Shown here: positions 35,138-44,370 of the stretch, piece after piece
Position numbering within the stretch: the stretch's first letter is position 1
Layout: every line of letters starts with the position of its first letter
Source: Brevibacillus laterosporus DSM 25
GTDB lineage: Bacteria > Bacillota > Bacilli > Brevibacillales > Brevibacillaceae
Assembly: GCF_002706795.1 (NCBI RefSeq)
Contig: NZ_CP017705.1
Span: 3,691,001-3,755,000, forward strand
DNA: 64,000 nt
Direction of reading: 5' to 3'
The notes under the pieces: generated by a model
What the model was told of the DNA's origin: nothing
What the model saw: only the letters and a program-made list of their open reading frames with translations
The model's database searches: none
Position numbers and translations under genes: made by a program

Positions 35138-36514
35138 TTAAATTTCCTGCAATGAAGGTAGTAGTGTTTCCAGTTTCATGCCCCGGGAAGCTTTTAATAA
35201 CACGGCAGAATGTGGTTTCAATAAAGAACGTAGGTAAACCATAGCTTCTTCCTTAGAGCTAAAATGATGGCTCTCTCCCGTAAAGTGTTCCCCAATAAAT
35301 CGTGAATCCTCTCCGATTGTTACCATGCAAGTAAAGCAATCATCCCACTTTGATACATATTCTCCAACTCCTGCGTGCAATGCCTGACTATCTGAGCCTA
35401 ATTCCAAGAGATCAGCTAATATTAATACTTTGGTACGGTCTTGAAAAAGGTCTGCAAAGTTTTCAATAGAAGCTTTCATTGATAAGGGATTGGCGTTGTA
35501 AGCATCGTTGACGATAATCATACCGTTTTGAGATGTATGGATTTCAAAGCGCATGCCTGAGATGCTTAAGGTCTTCATTGCTTGTTGAATCTCCTCAAAG
35601 CTCATTCCTTGTTCGCGTGCAATTCCGATAGCTGGTAAAGCATTGGATACATTATATGTACCAAATAGTGGCATAAATACACGCAGGCTTTGTTGATCTT
35701 CAAAGTGTACAGTGAAGTGGGTACCCTTATCATCTGTAACTAAATCCGACGCCCATAGATCAGCAGGTTCTTCCACAGAATAATAGCAAATTGGGCTATC
35801 AGATAAGTGCTTAACTTTCTGGAGGTATTCGTTATCTCCATTTAGGTAAACACGGCCTGTGGGGGCTGTATGAGGCAATAGTTCTGCTTTTGCTAGGGCG
35901 ATTTTTTCAAGCGTCCCAAAATACTCCATATGAGCTTCACCAATACTTGTAATCACACTATAGGTTGGTTTTGTAATAGAAGCTAATAAATCAATCTCTC
36001 CAGCGTGGCTCATGCCAAGCTCCAGAACCGCAACTTCATGAGTATTATCGAGATGCAATAAGGAAAAGGGAAGGCCGATATGATTGTTAAAGTTTTTATA
36101 CGTACTACAGATTGGGCGTGTACTAGCTAAAAGATGAGAAACCATATCTTTCGTAGTTGTCTTGCCTGTACTGCCTGTAACGGCAATGAATGGAATAGAA
36201 AACTGATTTCGATAAGCACTTGCTATCTTTTGAAATGCTGTCAAAGTATCATTTACAAGTATCAGACCGAAATCTTTTGGGAGAGTAGCCGGAACTTTGG
36301 ATAAGTCGGATACGAGAGTAGCAATTGCTCCAGATTCATGTGCCTGCTTGATAAAATCATGTCCATCGCGTGCTTCTACCAATGGAACAAATAAACTGTC
36401 TGGGTGTAATTGACGACTGTCAAAATGAGCACTGGTTACATTGGCTTCAGGATTCCCTTGAACAAGGATTCCTTGCGCCATCTTAGTGATGGTATTTAAA
36501 GTGGTTGGTAACAT
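35138..36514 (-). CDS. murF: UDP-MurNAc-tripeptide--D-Ala-D-Ala ligase MurF
   Basis: Mur ligase that adds the D-Ala-D-Ala made by Ddl to UDP-MurNAc-tripeptide, 458 residues, cytoplasmic. The N-terminal uridine-binding domain carries SAHFDSRQLHPDSLFVPL, the ATPase P loop is VTGSTGKTTTKDMV, and the central region has LELGMSHAGEID and NDAYNANPLSMKAS. AAGGAGAG lies nine bases before the ATG. It neighbours ddl but is on the opposite strand, with two accessory genes between. Confidence 0.96.
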   Translation of the reverse strand: MLPTTLNTITKMAQGILVQGNPEANVTSAHFDSRQLHPDSLFVPLVEARDGHDFIKQAHESGAIATLVSDLSKVPATLPKDFGLILVNDTLTAFQKIASAYRNQFSIPFIAVTGSTGKTTTKDMVSHLLASTRPICSTYKNFNNHIGLPFSLLHLDNTHEVAVLELGMSHAGEIDLLASITKPTYSVITSIGEAHMEYFGTLEKIALAKAELLPHTAPTGRVYLNGDNEYLQKVKHLSDSPICYYSVEEPADLWASDLVTDDKGTHFTVHFEDQQSLRVFMPLFGTYNVSNALPAIGIAREQGMSFEEIQQAMKTLSISGMRFEIHTSQNGMIIVNDAYNANPLSMKASIENFADLFQDRTKVLILADLLELGSDSQALHAGVGEYVSKWDDCFTCMVTIGEDSRFIGEHFTGESHHFSSKEEAMVYLRSLLKPHSAVLLKASRGMKLETLLPSLQEI

Positions 36515-36640
36515 AGTTTTATTCTCTCCTTGTCATCATTTCTGCTAAGTCCACAGATAACGATGGGTATAACCGATATGGATAAAAAAATAGCCTAATA
36601 GAAGGCATCCCACGTCATGCTAACACGGTGGACGCAATGC

Positions 36641-36777
36641 CGCAATAGCAAGAGCATGTAAAGTGGATAAAATGGGAATAGGAGCATGCGTCTATTGCGA
36701 TAGCTGTTTCTATAAGGTATGATAATAGTGAGCCTTGCTTGAAGAATCTTTGTAAAAGATACCCAAGCAAGTTTTTT
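36641..36777 (+). promoter_or_regulatory. Structured region upstream of rpsU: nested stem, promoter and terminator
   Basis: CGCAATAG (36641-36648) pairs with CTATTGCG (36692-36699), enclosing GCATG/CATGC. The right arm overlaps a possible -35 TTGCGA (36695-36700), which has a 17-bp spacer to TATGAT (36718-36723). Directly after comes a + strand terminator, CTTGCTTG/CAAGCAAG (36734-36771) with an inner ATCTTT/AAAGAT stem and six T residues. No + strand gene precedes it, so it is an attenuator or the end of a very short RNA. Confidence 0.45.
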
Positions 36778-36797
36778 GGTTGAGGGTTGGAAAAAGG

Positions 36798-36827
36798 TTG
36801 ACCTAACGCCCTTCACTGATTTATAAT
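36798..36827 (+). promoter_or_regulatory. Promoter of rpsU-yqeY
   Basis: TTGACC (36798-36803) and TATAAT (36822-36827) with an 18-bp spacer, 68 bp before the rpsU start and downstream of the orphan terminator. Confidence 0.72.
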
Positions 36828-36894
36828 GTAGTCTGACAGTCTGTAGAACAATGAACAGTTGTCCCACGGTTTCAAGCGGAGGGAGGGAAAATAG

Positions 36895-37068
36895 ATGGCA
36901 GAAGTACGCATTAGAAAAAATGAATCTTTGGAGAGCGCGCTTCGTCGTTTTAAGCGTGAAAATGCTAAAGCTGGAGTGTTGGCTGAGCTTCGTAAGCGTC
37001 GCCACTTTGAAAAGCCTAGCATTGCTCGCAAGAAAAAATCCGAAGCGGCTCGTAAACGTAAGTTCTAA
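36895..37068 (+). CDS. rpsU: 30S ribosomal protein S21
   Basis: 57-residue small-subunit ribosomal protein bS21. The translation runs [19 protein letters not shown], then [20 protein letters not shown], and ends in the strongly basic [10 protein letters not shown], as in Bacillus S21. GGAGGGAGGG lies nine bases before the ATG. It is followed 18 bp later by yqeY, the order seen across Bacillales. A SigA-like promoter lies 68 bp upstream. Confidence 0.96.
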   Translation: MAEVRIRKNESLESALRRFKRENAKAGVLAELRKRRHFEKPSIARKKKSEAARKRKF

Positions 37069-37086
37069 TTAACGGGAGGGCTCATC

Positions 37087-37533
37087 ATGAGTGTAATGGA
37101 GCAACTCAATCACGATATGAAGCAAGCGATGAAGGACAAATCGGCCTTAAAGCTCTCCGTTATTCGCATGGTCAAAGCCACCATTAAAAACGAAGAGATT
37201 AAGCTGGGTCGAGATCTGTCCGACGATGAAGTGCTGACTATCTTGACCCGTGAGTTAAAGCAACGCCGTGACTCCCTCCATGAGTTTGAGAAAGCCGGTC
37301 GCGAGGATTTAGCGACAAAGACACGTGACGAAATGGATATTATATTGGCTTATATGCCTGCTCAATTAAGCGAAGAGGAGATTCGTCAAATCGTTCGCGA
37401 GGCTGTAGTTGCTGTTGGCGCTACTTCCAAGAAAGAGATGGGCAAAGTCATGGGAGCCATCATGCCTAAAGTAAAAGGCAAAGCTGACGGTAACCTTGTC
37501 CAACGAATCGTCTCTGAAGAATTACCTTCATAA
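37087..37533 (+). CDS. yqeY: GatB/YqeY domain protein
   Basis: Helical protein of 148 residues related to the tRNA-binding tail of the amidotransferase subunit GatB. Characteristic stretches are [37 protein letters not shown] and the closing [26 protein letters not shown] precedes the ATG, 18 bp after rpsU. The function is not settled; linkage to rpsU suggests a link with translation. Two terminators follow before the NfeD-type gene. Confidence 0.95.
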   Translation: MSVMEQLNHDMKQAMKDKSALKLSVIRMVKATIKNEEIKLGRDLSDDEVLTILTRELKQRRDSLHEFEKAGREDLATKTRDEMDIILAYMPAQLSEEEIRQIVREAVVAVGATSKKEMGKVMGAIMPKVKGKADGNLVQRIVSEELPS

Positions 37534-37540
37534 GCAAATA

Positions 37541-37570
37541 AAATCCAGTCTCATGTAGGCTGGATTTTTT
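37541..37570 (+). terminator. Terminator after yqeY
   Basis: AAATCCAG pairs with CTGGATTT, followed by T residues. Confidence 0.88.
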
Positions 37571-37589
37571 GCGGTAGAGTAGAATAAGT

Positions 37590-37632
37590 AGCCTTGTCAG
37601 ATAGGGGATCCCCTTATCGACAAGGCTTTTCT
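37590..37632 (+). terminator. Second terminator-like hairpin before the NfeD gene
   Basis: AGCCTTGTC pairs with GACAAGGCT, with GGGGATCCCC in the loop and TTTTCTTTG after. Tandem with the previous terminator. Confidence 0.78.
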
Positions 37633-37735
37633 TTGCTATTTCATGACTTTTACAACTTATTGAAACTTCCTTCCTATCTACTCGTATACCTACGTAAGAT
37701 GTTACAAAACATGATAGGAAAGGAGGAATTGCACC

Positions 37736-39085
37736 TTGAGACAACATCTAGCCTTTACTCGCATGTTTGCCTGTATGCTTGCTTTGATGATGTTTGCTGG
37801 AGGGATATTAGCCTGGACGGCTTGGTCTCAGCCTGTAGAAGCGGCAGGTAAACGAGTTTTTTATGTGCCTGTTGAGCAAGATATCGAGCGCGGTCTTGAA
37901 AGCTTTTTGGGCCGTGCTTTCCAAGAAGCCAATGAACAACGTGCCGATGTCATTATACTTGACATTAATACTCCAGGTGGAGATGTGGTCTCGGCTGGCA
38001 ATATCGGTGCATTGATTAGAAGTGCACCTATGAAAGTCGTTGCCTATATTAACAATCAGGCTTTTTCAGCAGGAACTTACATCGCCTTAAATGCGAATGA
38101 GATTGTGATGGAACCGGGAAGTAGTATCGGAGCTGCTGCACCGATTGATGTACAAGGGAACGCAGCTCCGGTGAAAATTACTTCTGGATGGGCTCAAATG
38201 ATGGAGGAAGCTGCAAAATTAAACGGCAGGGATGCTTCCGTAGCGAAAGCGATGGTCTATATTGATCAGGATTTTGCTGGATTAAAAAAGAAGGGTGAAA
38301 TTTTATCCCTTGGCGCTGAAGAAGCGCAGAGGCTAGGATATGCAGATAAAATTGTCCGTAGCAAGGCTGAGCTGTTTCAATATGTAGGAGTAAATGAGAG
38401 TGAGGTTTTACACATCTCTCCCACGCCTACTGAGAAGGTTGCAAGGTTTGTAACCAATCCTGTTGTCCTAAGCTGTCTATTGTTAATTGGGATGCTTGGA
38501 GTGATTATTGAGTTGTTTGCTCCTGGTTTTGGGGTTGCGGGTATTATTGGTATCTTGTCCTTTACACTCTATTTCTTCGGGCATTTTGTAGCGGGCTTTG
38601 CCAATTGGCTGGATATTGGTCTGTTTATAATTGGGGTCATTCTAATGATTCTAGAAATCTTTTTGCCGGGTGGCATTGTAGGCTTCCTTGGTTTTGCAAG
38701 CATGTCCACAGGTCTAGTATTAGCTGCTTATGATACTAAACAAGGGCTTACATCCCTGGGAATTGCAGCCATTATTACGCTTATTGTAGCTTTTATACTG
38801 GCTAAATATTTCGGATTAAGGGGAACCTGGAGTAAATTTGTTCTAAAAGAGGAGCAACATAAAGATACAGGGTATGTCGCTCCAAAAAATCAAAATGATC
38901 TACTTGGTAGAACAGGTGTAGCTTTAACCACTTTGCGTCCTGCTGGGGTAATCTTGATTGGCGAACAACGTATTGATGCTGTAAGTGCAGGTGGATACAT
39001 TGCAGCTGGTAGCGCAATTAAAGTGGTTCAAGTAGAAGGAGCACGAATTGTCGTGCAAGAATGTAAAAATGAAAGTAAGGGGTAG
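37736..39085 (+). CDS. yqeZ: NfeD-family membrane protease (ClpP-class domain)
   Basis: Long-form NfeD protein, 449 residues, exported to the membrane. A signal-like N-terminus (about residues 1-37) leads to a ClpP/SppA-type serine protease domain: DINTPGGDVVSAGNIGALI, then the catalytic-type serine in QAFSAGTYIALNANEI. Four or five membrane helices follow (VVLSCLLLIGMLGVIIELF), then a C-terminal OB fold (LLGRTGVALTTLRPAGVI). TTG start nine bases after AGGAGG. It precedes floA by 6 bp; NfeD proteins are the standard partners of flotillin-like proteins in membrane microdomains. Confidence 0.93.
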   Translation: MRQHLAFTRMFACMLALMMFAGGILAWTAWSQPVEAAGKRVFYVPVEQDIERGLESFLGRAFQEANEQRADVIILDINTPGGDVVSAGNIGALIRSAPMKVVAYINNQAFSAGTYIALNANEIVMEPGSSIGAAAPIDVQGNAAPVKITSGWAQMMEEAAKLNGRDASVAKAMVYIDQDFAGLKKKGEILSLGAEEAQRLGYADKIVRSKAELFQYVGVNESEVLHISPTPTEKVARFVTNPVVLSCLLLIGMLGVIIELFAPGFGVAGIIGILSFTLYFFGHFVAGFANWLDIGLFIIGVILMILEIFLPGGIVGFLGFASMSTGLVLAAYDTKQGLTSLGIAAIITLIVAFILAKYFGLRGTWSKFVLKEEQHKDTGYVAPKNQNDLLGRTGVALTTLRPAGVILIGEQRIDAVSAGGYIAAGSAIKVVQVEGARIVVQECKNESKG

Positions 39086-39091
39086 ATTTAG

Positions 39092-40087
39092 ATGGACACA
39101 AGCATGATATCTTTCGTGTTTATGATCGCGGTTGTCATCATTGTATTGTCTGTTTTCTTTTCATTTGTACCGGTAATGCTTTGGATTTCTGCCTTAGCTT
39201 CAGGTGTTAGCGTAAGCATTCTAACATTGGTAGCGATGCGTTTGCGTCGTGTAACTCCCGCCCGTATCGTCAATCCATTAATTAAGGCACGTAAGGCTGG
39301 TCTTGACCTTAATACAAACCAATTAGAGAGTCACTTTTTAGCTGGTGGTAACGTTGATAGAGTGGTAGATGCTTTGGTAGCAGCTCAACGTGCAGATATT
39401 CCACTAGGCTTCGAACGTGCAGCAGCGATTGACTTAGCTGGTCGTGATGTATTGCAAGCAGTACAAATGAGCGTTAACCCGAAAGTGATTGAAACTCCAA
39501 TTATCGCCGCAGTAGCGATGAATGGGATTGAAGTTCGTGCAAAGGCGAAAGTAACAGTGCGTGCGAATATTGATCGTTTAGTTGGTGGTGCTGGTGAAGA
39601 GACGATTATCGCTCGTGTCGGTGAAGGAATTGTTACTACTATCGGCTCGTCTAACAAACATAAAGATGTGTTAGAAAACCCAGATCTTATTTCTCAAACA
39701 GTATTAAACAAAGGTCTAGATGCAGGTACAGCTTTTGAGATTCTATCGATCGATATTGCGGACGTAGATGTAGGTAAAAATATTGGTGCTCAATTGCAAA
39801 CAGACCAAGCAGAAGCTGACAAACGTATCGCTCAAGCAAAAGCGGAAGAACGTCGTGCAATGGCTGTGGCAACTGAGCAAGAGATGAAAGCGCGCGTTGA
39901 AGAGATGAAAGCAAAAGTAGTTGAATCCGAAGCGGAGGTACCACTTGCTTTGGCGGAAGCATTGCGTTCGGGTAAGCTAGGTGTTATGGATTATTACAAC
40001 ATGCAGAACATCATGGCAGATACTTCTATGAGAGAATCATTTGGTGACCCTGAAGGTACAAAGAAAAACGACATAGATAAGAAATAG
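39092..40087 (+). CDS. floA: Flotillin-like protein FloA
   Basis: SPFH-superfamily scaffold protein (YqfA), 331 residues, that organises functional membrane microdomains. An N-terminal membrane hairpin ([20 protein letters not shown] and the next segment) precedes the SPFH domain ([38 protein letters not shown]) and a C-terminal Glu/Ala-rich coil ([20 protein letters not shown]). It is cotranscribed with the NfeD protease upstream and with a disordered 214-residue protein 10 bp downstream. Confidence 0.97.
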   Translation: MDTSMISFVFMIAVVIIVLSVFFSFVPVMLWISALASGVSVSILTLVAMRLRRVTPARIVNPLIKARKAGLDLNTNQLESHFLAGGNVDRVVDALVAAQRADIPLGFERAAAIDLAGRDVLQAVQMSVNPKVIETPIIAAVAMNGIEVRAKAKVTVRANIDRLVGGAGEETIIARVGEGIVTTIGSSNKHKDVLENPDLISQTVLNKGLDAGTAFEILSIDIADVDVGKNIGAQLQTDQAEADKRIAQAKAEERRAMAVATEQEMKARVEEMKAKVVESEAEVPLALAEALRSGKLGVMDYYNMQNIMADTSMRESFGDPEGTKKNDIDKK

Positions 40088-40097
40088 GTGATGAGGC

Positions 40098-40742
40098 ATG
40101 GAAACTCTCATCGAGCTGATCTTTTATTTGTTAACTGGTAAAAAGTTTGATAATAACAAGGGACCTAAGATGAATCCTATGCAACCTACGAATAGGAAGC
40201 CTGGAGAAATGCTACCACCATATCAACGGCAGGTAGTAAAAAGGGACCCAAGACAGGAAGCGCAACCAGGTGTGCTTGAGATTCCTTCAACGTCCCAATC
40301 AGAAAATCCAGCACCATATCATCCTGCCTCTACAAGTTCACCCTCAATGTCAACAGAATGGCAGGGTACTTTTCTGGAGGATCAACCTGAAACCCCCATA
40401 CATTCAGAGAACGGCTCACCACAGGATGGAAGAACCGAGTTGGAAAAGCAACTTGGAGAAGGCCGATCAATGTTGGAGGAGAAGTATGAAGCAAACGCTA
40501 CTCAGATGGTTATAGCACCTACTGAGCATAAAAACAGTAAGTTATTGAATGTTAAATTGCATGGGTCATCCATTCGTACATCACAGGAGCAAGCTATAGT
40601 CACAGCCAAAAGACAACCGGTTAAGCTAGCAGGAACAGCATTAGATGGTATGAGATGGGCGATCGTTTTAGGAAAGCCACGTAGTAAAGATCCACATCCT
40701 ACGTCAGCTTTTAGTGGCTACAGAATGGGAAAGTATCGGTAG
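40098..40742 (+). CDS. Disordered protein cotranscribed with floA, unrecognised
   Basis: Unrecognised 214-residue protein in the place held by yqfB in B. subtilis. A short hydrophobic start (LIELIFYLLTG) might associate with the membrane. The remainder to about residue 115 is Pro/Ser/Gln-rich and predicted disordered. The last 90 residues are more regular and contain LAGTALDGMRWAIVLGKPRS. It starts 10 bp after floA, behind AGGTGATGAGG-like sequence, and a strong terminator follows, so it is the third gene of the yqeZ-floA unit. A role as floA adaptor is speculation. Confidence 0.8.
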   Translation: METLIELIFYLLTGKKFDNNKGPKMNPMQPTNRKPGEMLPPYQRQVVKRDPRQEAQPGVLEIPSTSQSENPAPYHPASTSSPSMSTEWQGTFLEDQPETPIHSENGSPQDGRTELEKQLGEGRSMLEEKYEANATQMVIAPTEHKNSKLLNVKLHGSSIRTSQEQAIVTAKRQPVKLAGTALDGMRWAIVLGKPRSKDPHPTSAFSGYRMGKYR

Positions 40743-40769
40743 TGGAGTAATATTAGTTCCCTACTCTAC

Positions 40770-40815
40770 AAAAGGACCTCGGGCATGATTGTCGCCCTGG
40801 GGTCCTTTTGTATTT
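40770..40815 (+). terminator. Terminator of the yqeZ-floA unit
   Basis: AAAAGGACC..GGGC pairs with GCCC..GGTCCTTTT, ending in TTTTG. Beyond it, up to 41063, I see no gene. Confidence 0.92.
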
Positions 40816-41063
40816 ATGATCAACAAGCTCAGCTAAGCTAAGCGTATAATAAGTAATAGGATTCCATGTTCTCTTCCTAATAAAAAGATAATGGCAACAT
40901 TACTATGTAAGATTTTTGTTACTATGGATAGGAGATACAAGTGGTTGGTGGAAATGAGTAGCCGTCATGTACATAACTGACGCTTGTATGGCCTTCCAAT
41001 ACTTCACAGATATGATCCGTCGGAGTTTGATGAAGCCCATCTTTTCAAAGGGAGGATACGATC

Positions 41064-41720
41064 TTGCAACCAAACATTAAAATCTTAGAACGATGCTCTA
41101 CACCACGCGGTGAAATTCAGCTTCAGTATCGAAATAACAATTATGAGATTATTAGCAATGGAACTTTTTTGATGGCAACTTATAATGGAGAATCAGAGCG
41201 TCTTATGGTTAAGGCATCTCTTGATTGCGTTCATAAGCCTCAAAAAATATTGATTGGTGGATTAGGTGTGGGATTTTCTCTTTCAGAAGCTTTAAGAAGC
41301 AACAGGGTAGAAGAGGTTGTAGTCGTAGAAATAGAGGAAAAGATCATTGAATGGAATAACCTATATTTTGCCGAATATTCGGATCATGCTCTCTCTGACT
41401 CTCGAACCCGTGTTGTAAAAGCAGATCTTCTCAAATGGATGCAGGAAACAAACGAAAAATTTGATGTGATTTGTCTCGATATTGACAATGGGCCGGATTG
41501 GACTGTTACAGAAGAAAACAATTCACTTTATAAGGAAGCAGGACTTAACACCTTACTTGGTTTGATGAACCCAGAGGGTGTTATTGCATTTTGGAGTGCT
41601 AATTCTTCAGAAGCTTTTGCTCTACGATTATCTGAGTATTTTAATGAAGTAGAGGAGTATACAGTAGAGGTAGAACGAGGAGTGCCAGATGTTGTCTATA
41701 TCGCAAAATTACCTAAGTGA
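41064..41720 (+). CDS. Spermidine-synthase-like SAM-fold protein
   Basis: Cytoplasmic protein of 218 residues with the Rossmann fold of polyamine synthases. KILIGGLGVGFSLSEAL is the nucleotide-binding loop, VVVVEIEEKIIEWN the acidic strand, and FDVICLDIDNGPDW replaces the DxxDP active-site region. The N-terminal beta domain is short, and key polyamine-synthase residues are not all evident, so it may be a methyltransferase-like relative rather than SpeE. TTG start after GGGAGG. Stands alone. Confidence 0.75.
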   Translation: MQPNIKILERCSTPRGEIQLQYRNNNYEIISNGTFLMATYNGESERLMVKASLDCVHKPQKILIGGLGVGFSLSEALRSNRVEEVVVVEIEEKIIEWNNLYFAEYSDHALSDSRTRVVKADLLKWMQETNEKFDVICLDIDNGPDWTVTEENNSLYKEAGLNTLLGLMNPEGVIAFWSANSSEAFALRLSEYFNEVEEYTVEVERGVPDVVYIAKLPK

Positions 41721-42126
41721 TTAGAGAAATACATATAATAACGATAAGAAAAAGGGAATTATGAATCCCTTTAAGCCCTTAACCTTATAGGTAATAGAAT
41801 ATGAAATGGTTGAGAGGAACTTCGATAACGTGTAAGATAGTGCGACTTACTTAAAAGTAAAACTTACCTAATGAGAGAGTAAGAATCATATGCAATAGGT
41901 CTATTTATTATGCCCACTAAAAGTGTGGGTGATAGAGAATCAGTAAATACAAGATGTTACTACGTTTTGTCACTTTTAGCTTGACAGTAGGGGCTTTTCT
42001 AAACTTGGATTATTCCTTTATGAATAGTTGTTATGCATCTAAAACGTAATAACTAGGGACGTGATATACTAACATTAATACTACCTACCATTAGATAGGC
42101 TAAGTGAACAAAGGAGAGAAAGCATT
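41721..42126. other. Intergenic region before the CDGSH gene
   Basis: A hairpin AAAGGGA/TCCCTTT (41751-41772) is a probable terminator for the preceding gene. CCCAC/GTGGG near 41920 is a second small stem. TATACT near 42065 could be a -10 for the CDGSH gene. No reading frame is convincing. Confidence 0.45.
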
Positions 42127-42369
42127 ATGGCCCTCTATGATAAAAAAGGCCCAATCGTCGTGAAGGAAGAACCAGGCGTTAAATTTTACTGTATGTGTGG
42201 CCTTACAGAAGATGCCCCCTACTGTGATGGCACTCATAATGGACAAGGAACAGGGAAAACCCCGTATATTGTTAAATTTAGTGAAGCTAAGACGGTAAGA
42301 ATTTGTGGTTGTGGAATGTCTGAAAAATTACCTTATTGTGATGGGGCTCATGGTAAAGGTGAGAATTAA
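42127..42369 (+). CDS. Dual-motif CDGSH iron-sulfur protein
   Basis: 80-residue protein with two CDGSH-type [2Fe-2S] motifs, each C-x-C-x2-x-x3-P-x-C-D-G-x-H: CMCGLTEDAPYCDGTH and CGCGMSEKLPYCDGAH. Each motif supplies three Cys and one His, the labile cluster ligation of mitoNEET-like proteins. Soluble, with no membrane segment. AAAGGAGAG precedes the ATG. Followed by a terminator, it is monocistronic. Bacterial members are suggested to act in redox or cluster transfer; the specific role is unknown. Confidence 0.93.
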   Translation: MALYDKKGPIVVKEEPGVKFYCMCGLTEDAPYCDGTHNGQGTGKTPYIVKFSEAKTVRICGCGMSEKLPYCDGAHGKGEN

Positions 42370-42379
42370 ATGATGTAAG

Positions 42380-42413
42380 ACCCGTATGTTGTATATAGAC
42401 ATGCGGGTTTTTC
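42380..42413 (+). terminator. Terminator after CDGSH gene
   Basis: ACCCGTATGT pairs with ACATGCGGGT (one G-U pair), followed by TTTTT. Confidence 0.88.
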
Positions 42414-42823
42414 TATTAGATCATGCGGTTTTTCTAGTCCTACGCAAATCCTTTAGAGAACGGATGGCTTTTTCCTTACAGAATAAGAACAAGTTTGTGT
42501 TTCTCTTCCCGTTTCAATACGCCCCCAGTTGTCAGGGGAATTTTCTTTCCAAGGTTAGTATGTAAGGTTCAATCGACATCTTTTCATCCCAACTACTTAC
42601 TTACGAAGTTAACCAATTTGATTGATTTGTTTTTTTCGAAATCGCCTCTAACGAAACGTATGGAAATCCCCTCTACCTTTTTCAAATTCCCAGCATGATA
42701 AGCCCTACCCCCTGCATAGGTATAAAAGAACGGATTTTTGTGTTGCAAGCACACGGCTATCCCATTTAACAGACTCCACTCAAGCAAGTCTGGTGTATAT
42801 GCAAGGAAAAAGGGGGCTTACAT
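42414..42823. other. Intergenic region upstream of yqfC
   Basis: About 400 bp without a supported gene. AAAGGGGG precedes yqfC. A sporulation-sigma promoter is expected here, but I could not identify one with confidence. Confidence 0.4.
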
Positions 42824-43108
42824 ATGAAGAAATGGAGCCGCCGACTGCGCCGAATGGCTGTGGGCGTGTTGGATCTACCTCAGGATGTGGTACTCGAAGT
42901 CCCGAGAATTACAATGATTGGTCATTTGCAAATGTATATAGAAAACCACCGGGGTGTCCTGCAATTTAGCGATACCGAACTTCGCTTATTACTAACAAAC
43001 GGACAGTTGCTTGTCATAGGGGAACAGCTGGTGATTCGTGCTATTTTGAAGGAAGAAGTGTTGTTGGAAGGTAGAATTGGCAAGATAACGTTCATTCAAA
43101 ATACGTGA
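42824..43108 (+). CDS. yqfC: Sporulation protein YqfC
   Basis: 94-residue YabP/YqfC-family protein. The basic N-terminus (KKWSRRLRRMAVGVLDLPQD) and the core EVPRITMIGHLQMYIENHRG, then FSDTELRLLLTNGQLLV, match YqfC. In B. subtilis yqfCD is expressed in the mother cell under SigE and yqfD is needed for sporulation. AAAAGGGGG precedes the ATG. It lies just before yqfD and leads the yqfCD-phoH-ybeY chain. Confidence 0.94.
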   Translation: MKKWSRRLRRMAVGVLDLPQDVVLEVPRITMIGHLQMYIENHRGVLQFSDTELRLLLTNGQLLVIGEQLVIRAILKEEVLLEGRIGKITFIQNT

Positions 43109-43128
43109 CGAGTTTGAGGGGGATACAG

Positions 43129-44340
43129 ATGCGAAACGTAGTAAAAGAATGGTACGAAGGTCATATAACAGTAACAATTCGCGGTAAACGGTTCGAACGT
43201 CTTATCAACCTAGCTGTCCGCGAAAACATTTCAATGTGGAATATCAAGCGTTTAGATCCTGAGCTTGGACAGTGTGAGATGATGATTGCCGATTTTTATC
43301 GGCTTCGTCCCTTCTTAAAGGAGACAGGCTGCCGTGTACATGTGACAAGTCGAGATGGTTTACCTTTTTTGTTTTTACGGATGCGAATGAGAATTGGGTT
43401 TGTTGCAGGCATTTTAATTTTTTTATTCGGATTGTACATGCTCTCCACGTTTGTATGGCAAATCGAAGTACAAGGAACACAGAATATCTCGCAATATCAG
43501 GTGACACAAGCTGCCGAGAAGGTGGGGTTAAGAGCAGGTGCATGGAAATTCAAAATTGGGGACCCACAAGAATTACAGCGTCGCATTTTAGGCTATATTC
43601 CAGAAGCCTCATGGGTAGGTGTAGAGTTAAATGGTACAAAGGCAATTATTCAAGTCGTTGAAAAGGTTGATCCGGAAAAGAGTGTTGCGCATGAACCTAA
43701 ACATGTTGTGGCAAAGAAAAAAGCGGTCATCCACAGTATTTTTGCAGAAACAGGTAAGACTATGGTTAAAGCGAATCAATATGTTGATAAGGGGCAGGTT
43801 TTAATTTCAGGTATTATTGGCAATGAGGAACGTCAATCTGTTGTTTCTGCCCGAGGACAAGTGAAAGGAGAGGTCTGGTATCGATCTGACGTGACCGTTC
43901 CCTTAATCCAGAACCAGCTTATTTATACGGGAGAAAAACAGAAGCAACACTTTTTGATTTTTGGGTCATCCGCTGTACGTCTCTGGCCATTTGAAGTCAA
44001 GTCGTACAAGCATGATCGTAAGACAGAAAAACGTTTTCAAGCAGCTTTTTTTGACTATCAATTGCCGTTCGGATGGAAAACAGAAATTGATCGAGAGCTG
44101 GAGCCTAAGGTTATTCGAATGAGCGATCAGAATGCTCTTGAGGTAGCTAAACAATTTGCAAAAGCAGATATCTTGAAACGAGCTGGAGAAGATGCGAAGA
44201 TAAAAGAAGAAAAAGTTTTGCACGTAAAACAAGAGAATGGTAAAGTTTATGTAAGTATCTATTTTTCCGTTATCGAAAATATAGCGATGGACCAACCAAT
44301 TGTTGCTACGCCGCCCGCACTAGAAGGCACACCAAACTAA
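43129..44340 (+). CDS. yqfD: Sporulation protein YqfD
   Basis: Membrane-anchored sporulation protein, 403 residues. A cytoplasmic N-terminal domain (RLINLAVRENISMWNIKRLD) is followed by one membrane helix (FVAGILIFLFGLYMLSTFVW) and a large external domain (LRAGAWKFKIGDPQEL to KVYVSIYFSVIENIA). I start at ATG 43129, with GAGGGGG six bases before, giving a length near B. subtilis YqfD (~398). A GTG at 43105 overlapping yqfC would add eight residues. Upstream partner yqfC, downstream phoH. Confidence 0.94.
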   Translation: MRNVVKEWYEGHITVTIRGKRFERLINLAVRENISMWNIKRLDPELGQCEMMIADFYRLRPFLKETGCRVHVTSRDGLPFLFLRMRMRIGFVAGILIFLFGLYMLSTFVWQIEVQGTQNISQYQVTQAAEKVGLRAGAWKFKIGDPQELQRRILGYIPEASWVGVELNGTKAIIQVVEKVDPEKSVAHEPKHVVAKKKAVIHSIFAETGKTMVKANQYVDKGQVLISGIIGNEERQSVVSARGQVKGEVWYRSDVTVPLIQNQLIYTGEKQKQHFLIFGSSAVRLWPFEVKSYKHDRKTEKRFQAAFFDYQLPFGWKTEIDRELEPKVIRMSDQNALEVAKQFAKADILKRAGEDAKIKEEKVLHVKQENGKVYVSIYFSVIENIAMDQPIVATPPALEGTPN

Positions 44341-44370
44341 AATAACTGATGGCAAGGAGATGGACAAAGG

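Noticed and set aside
42495..42787. Short frames on both strands upstream of yqfC
   Set aside because: They overlap each other on opposite strands, with no Shine-Dalgarno and no family resemblance.
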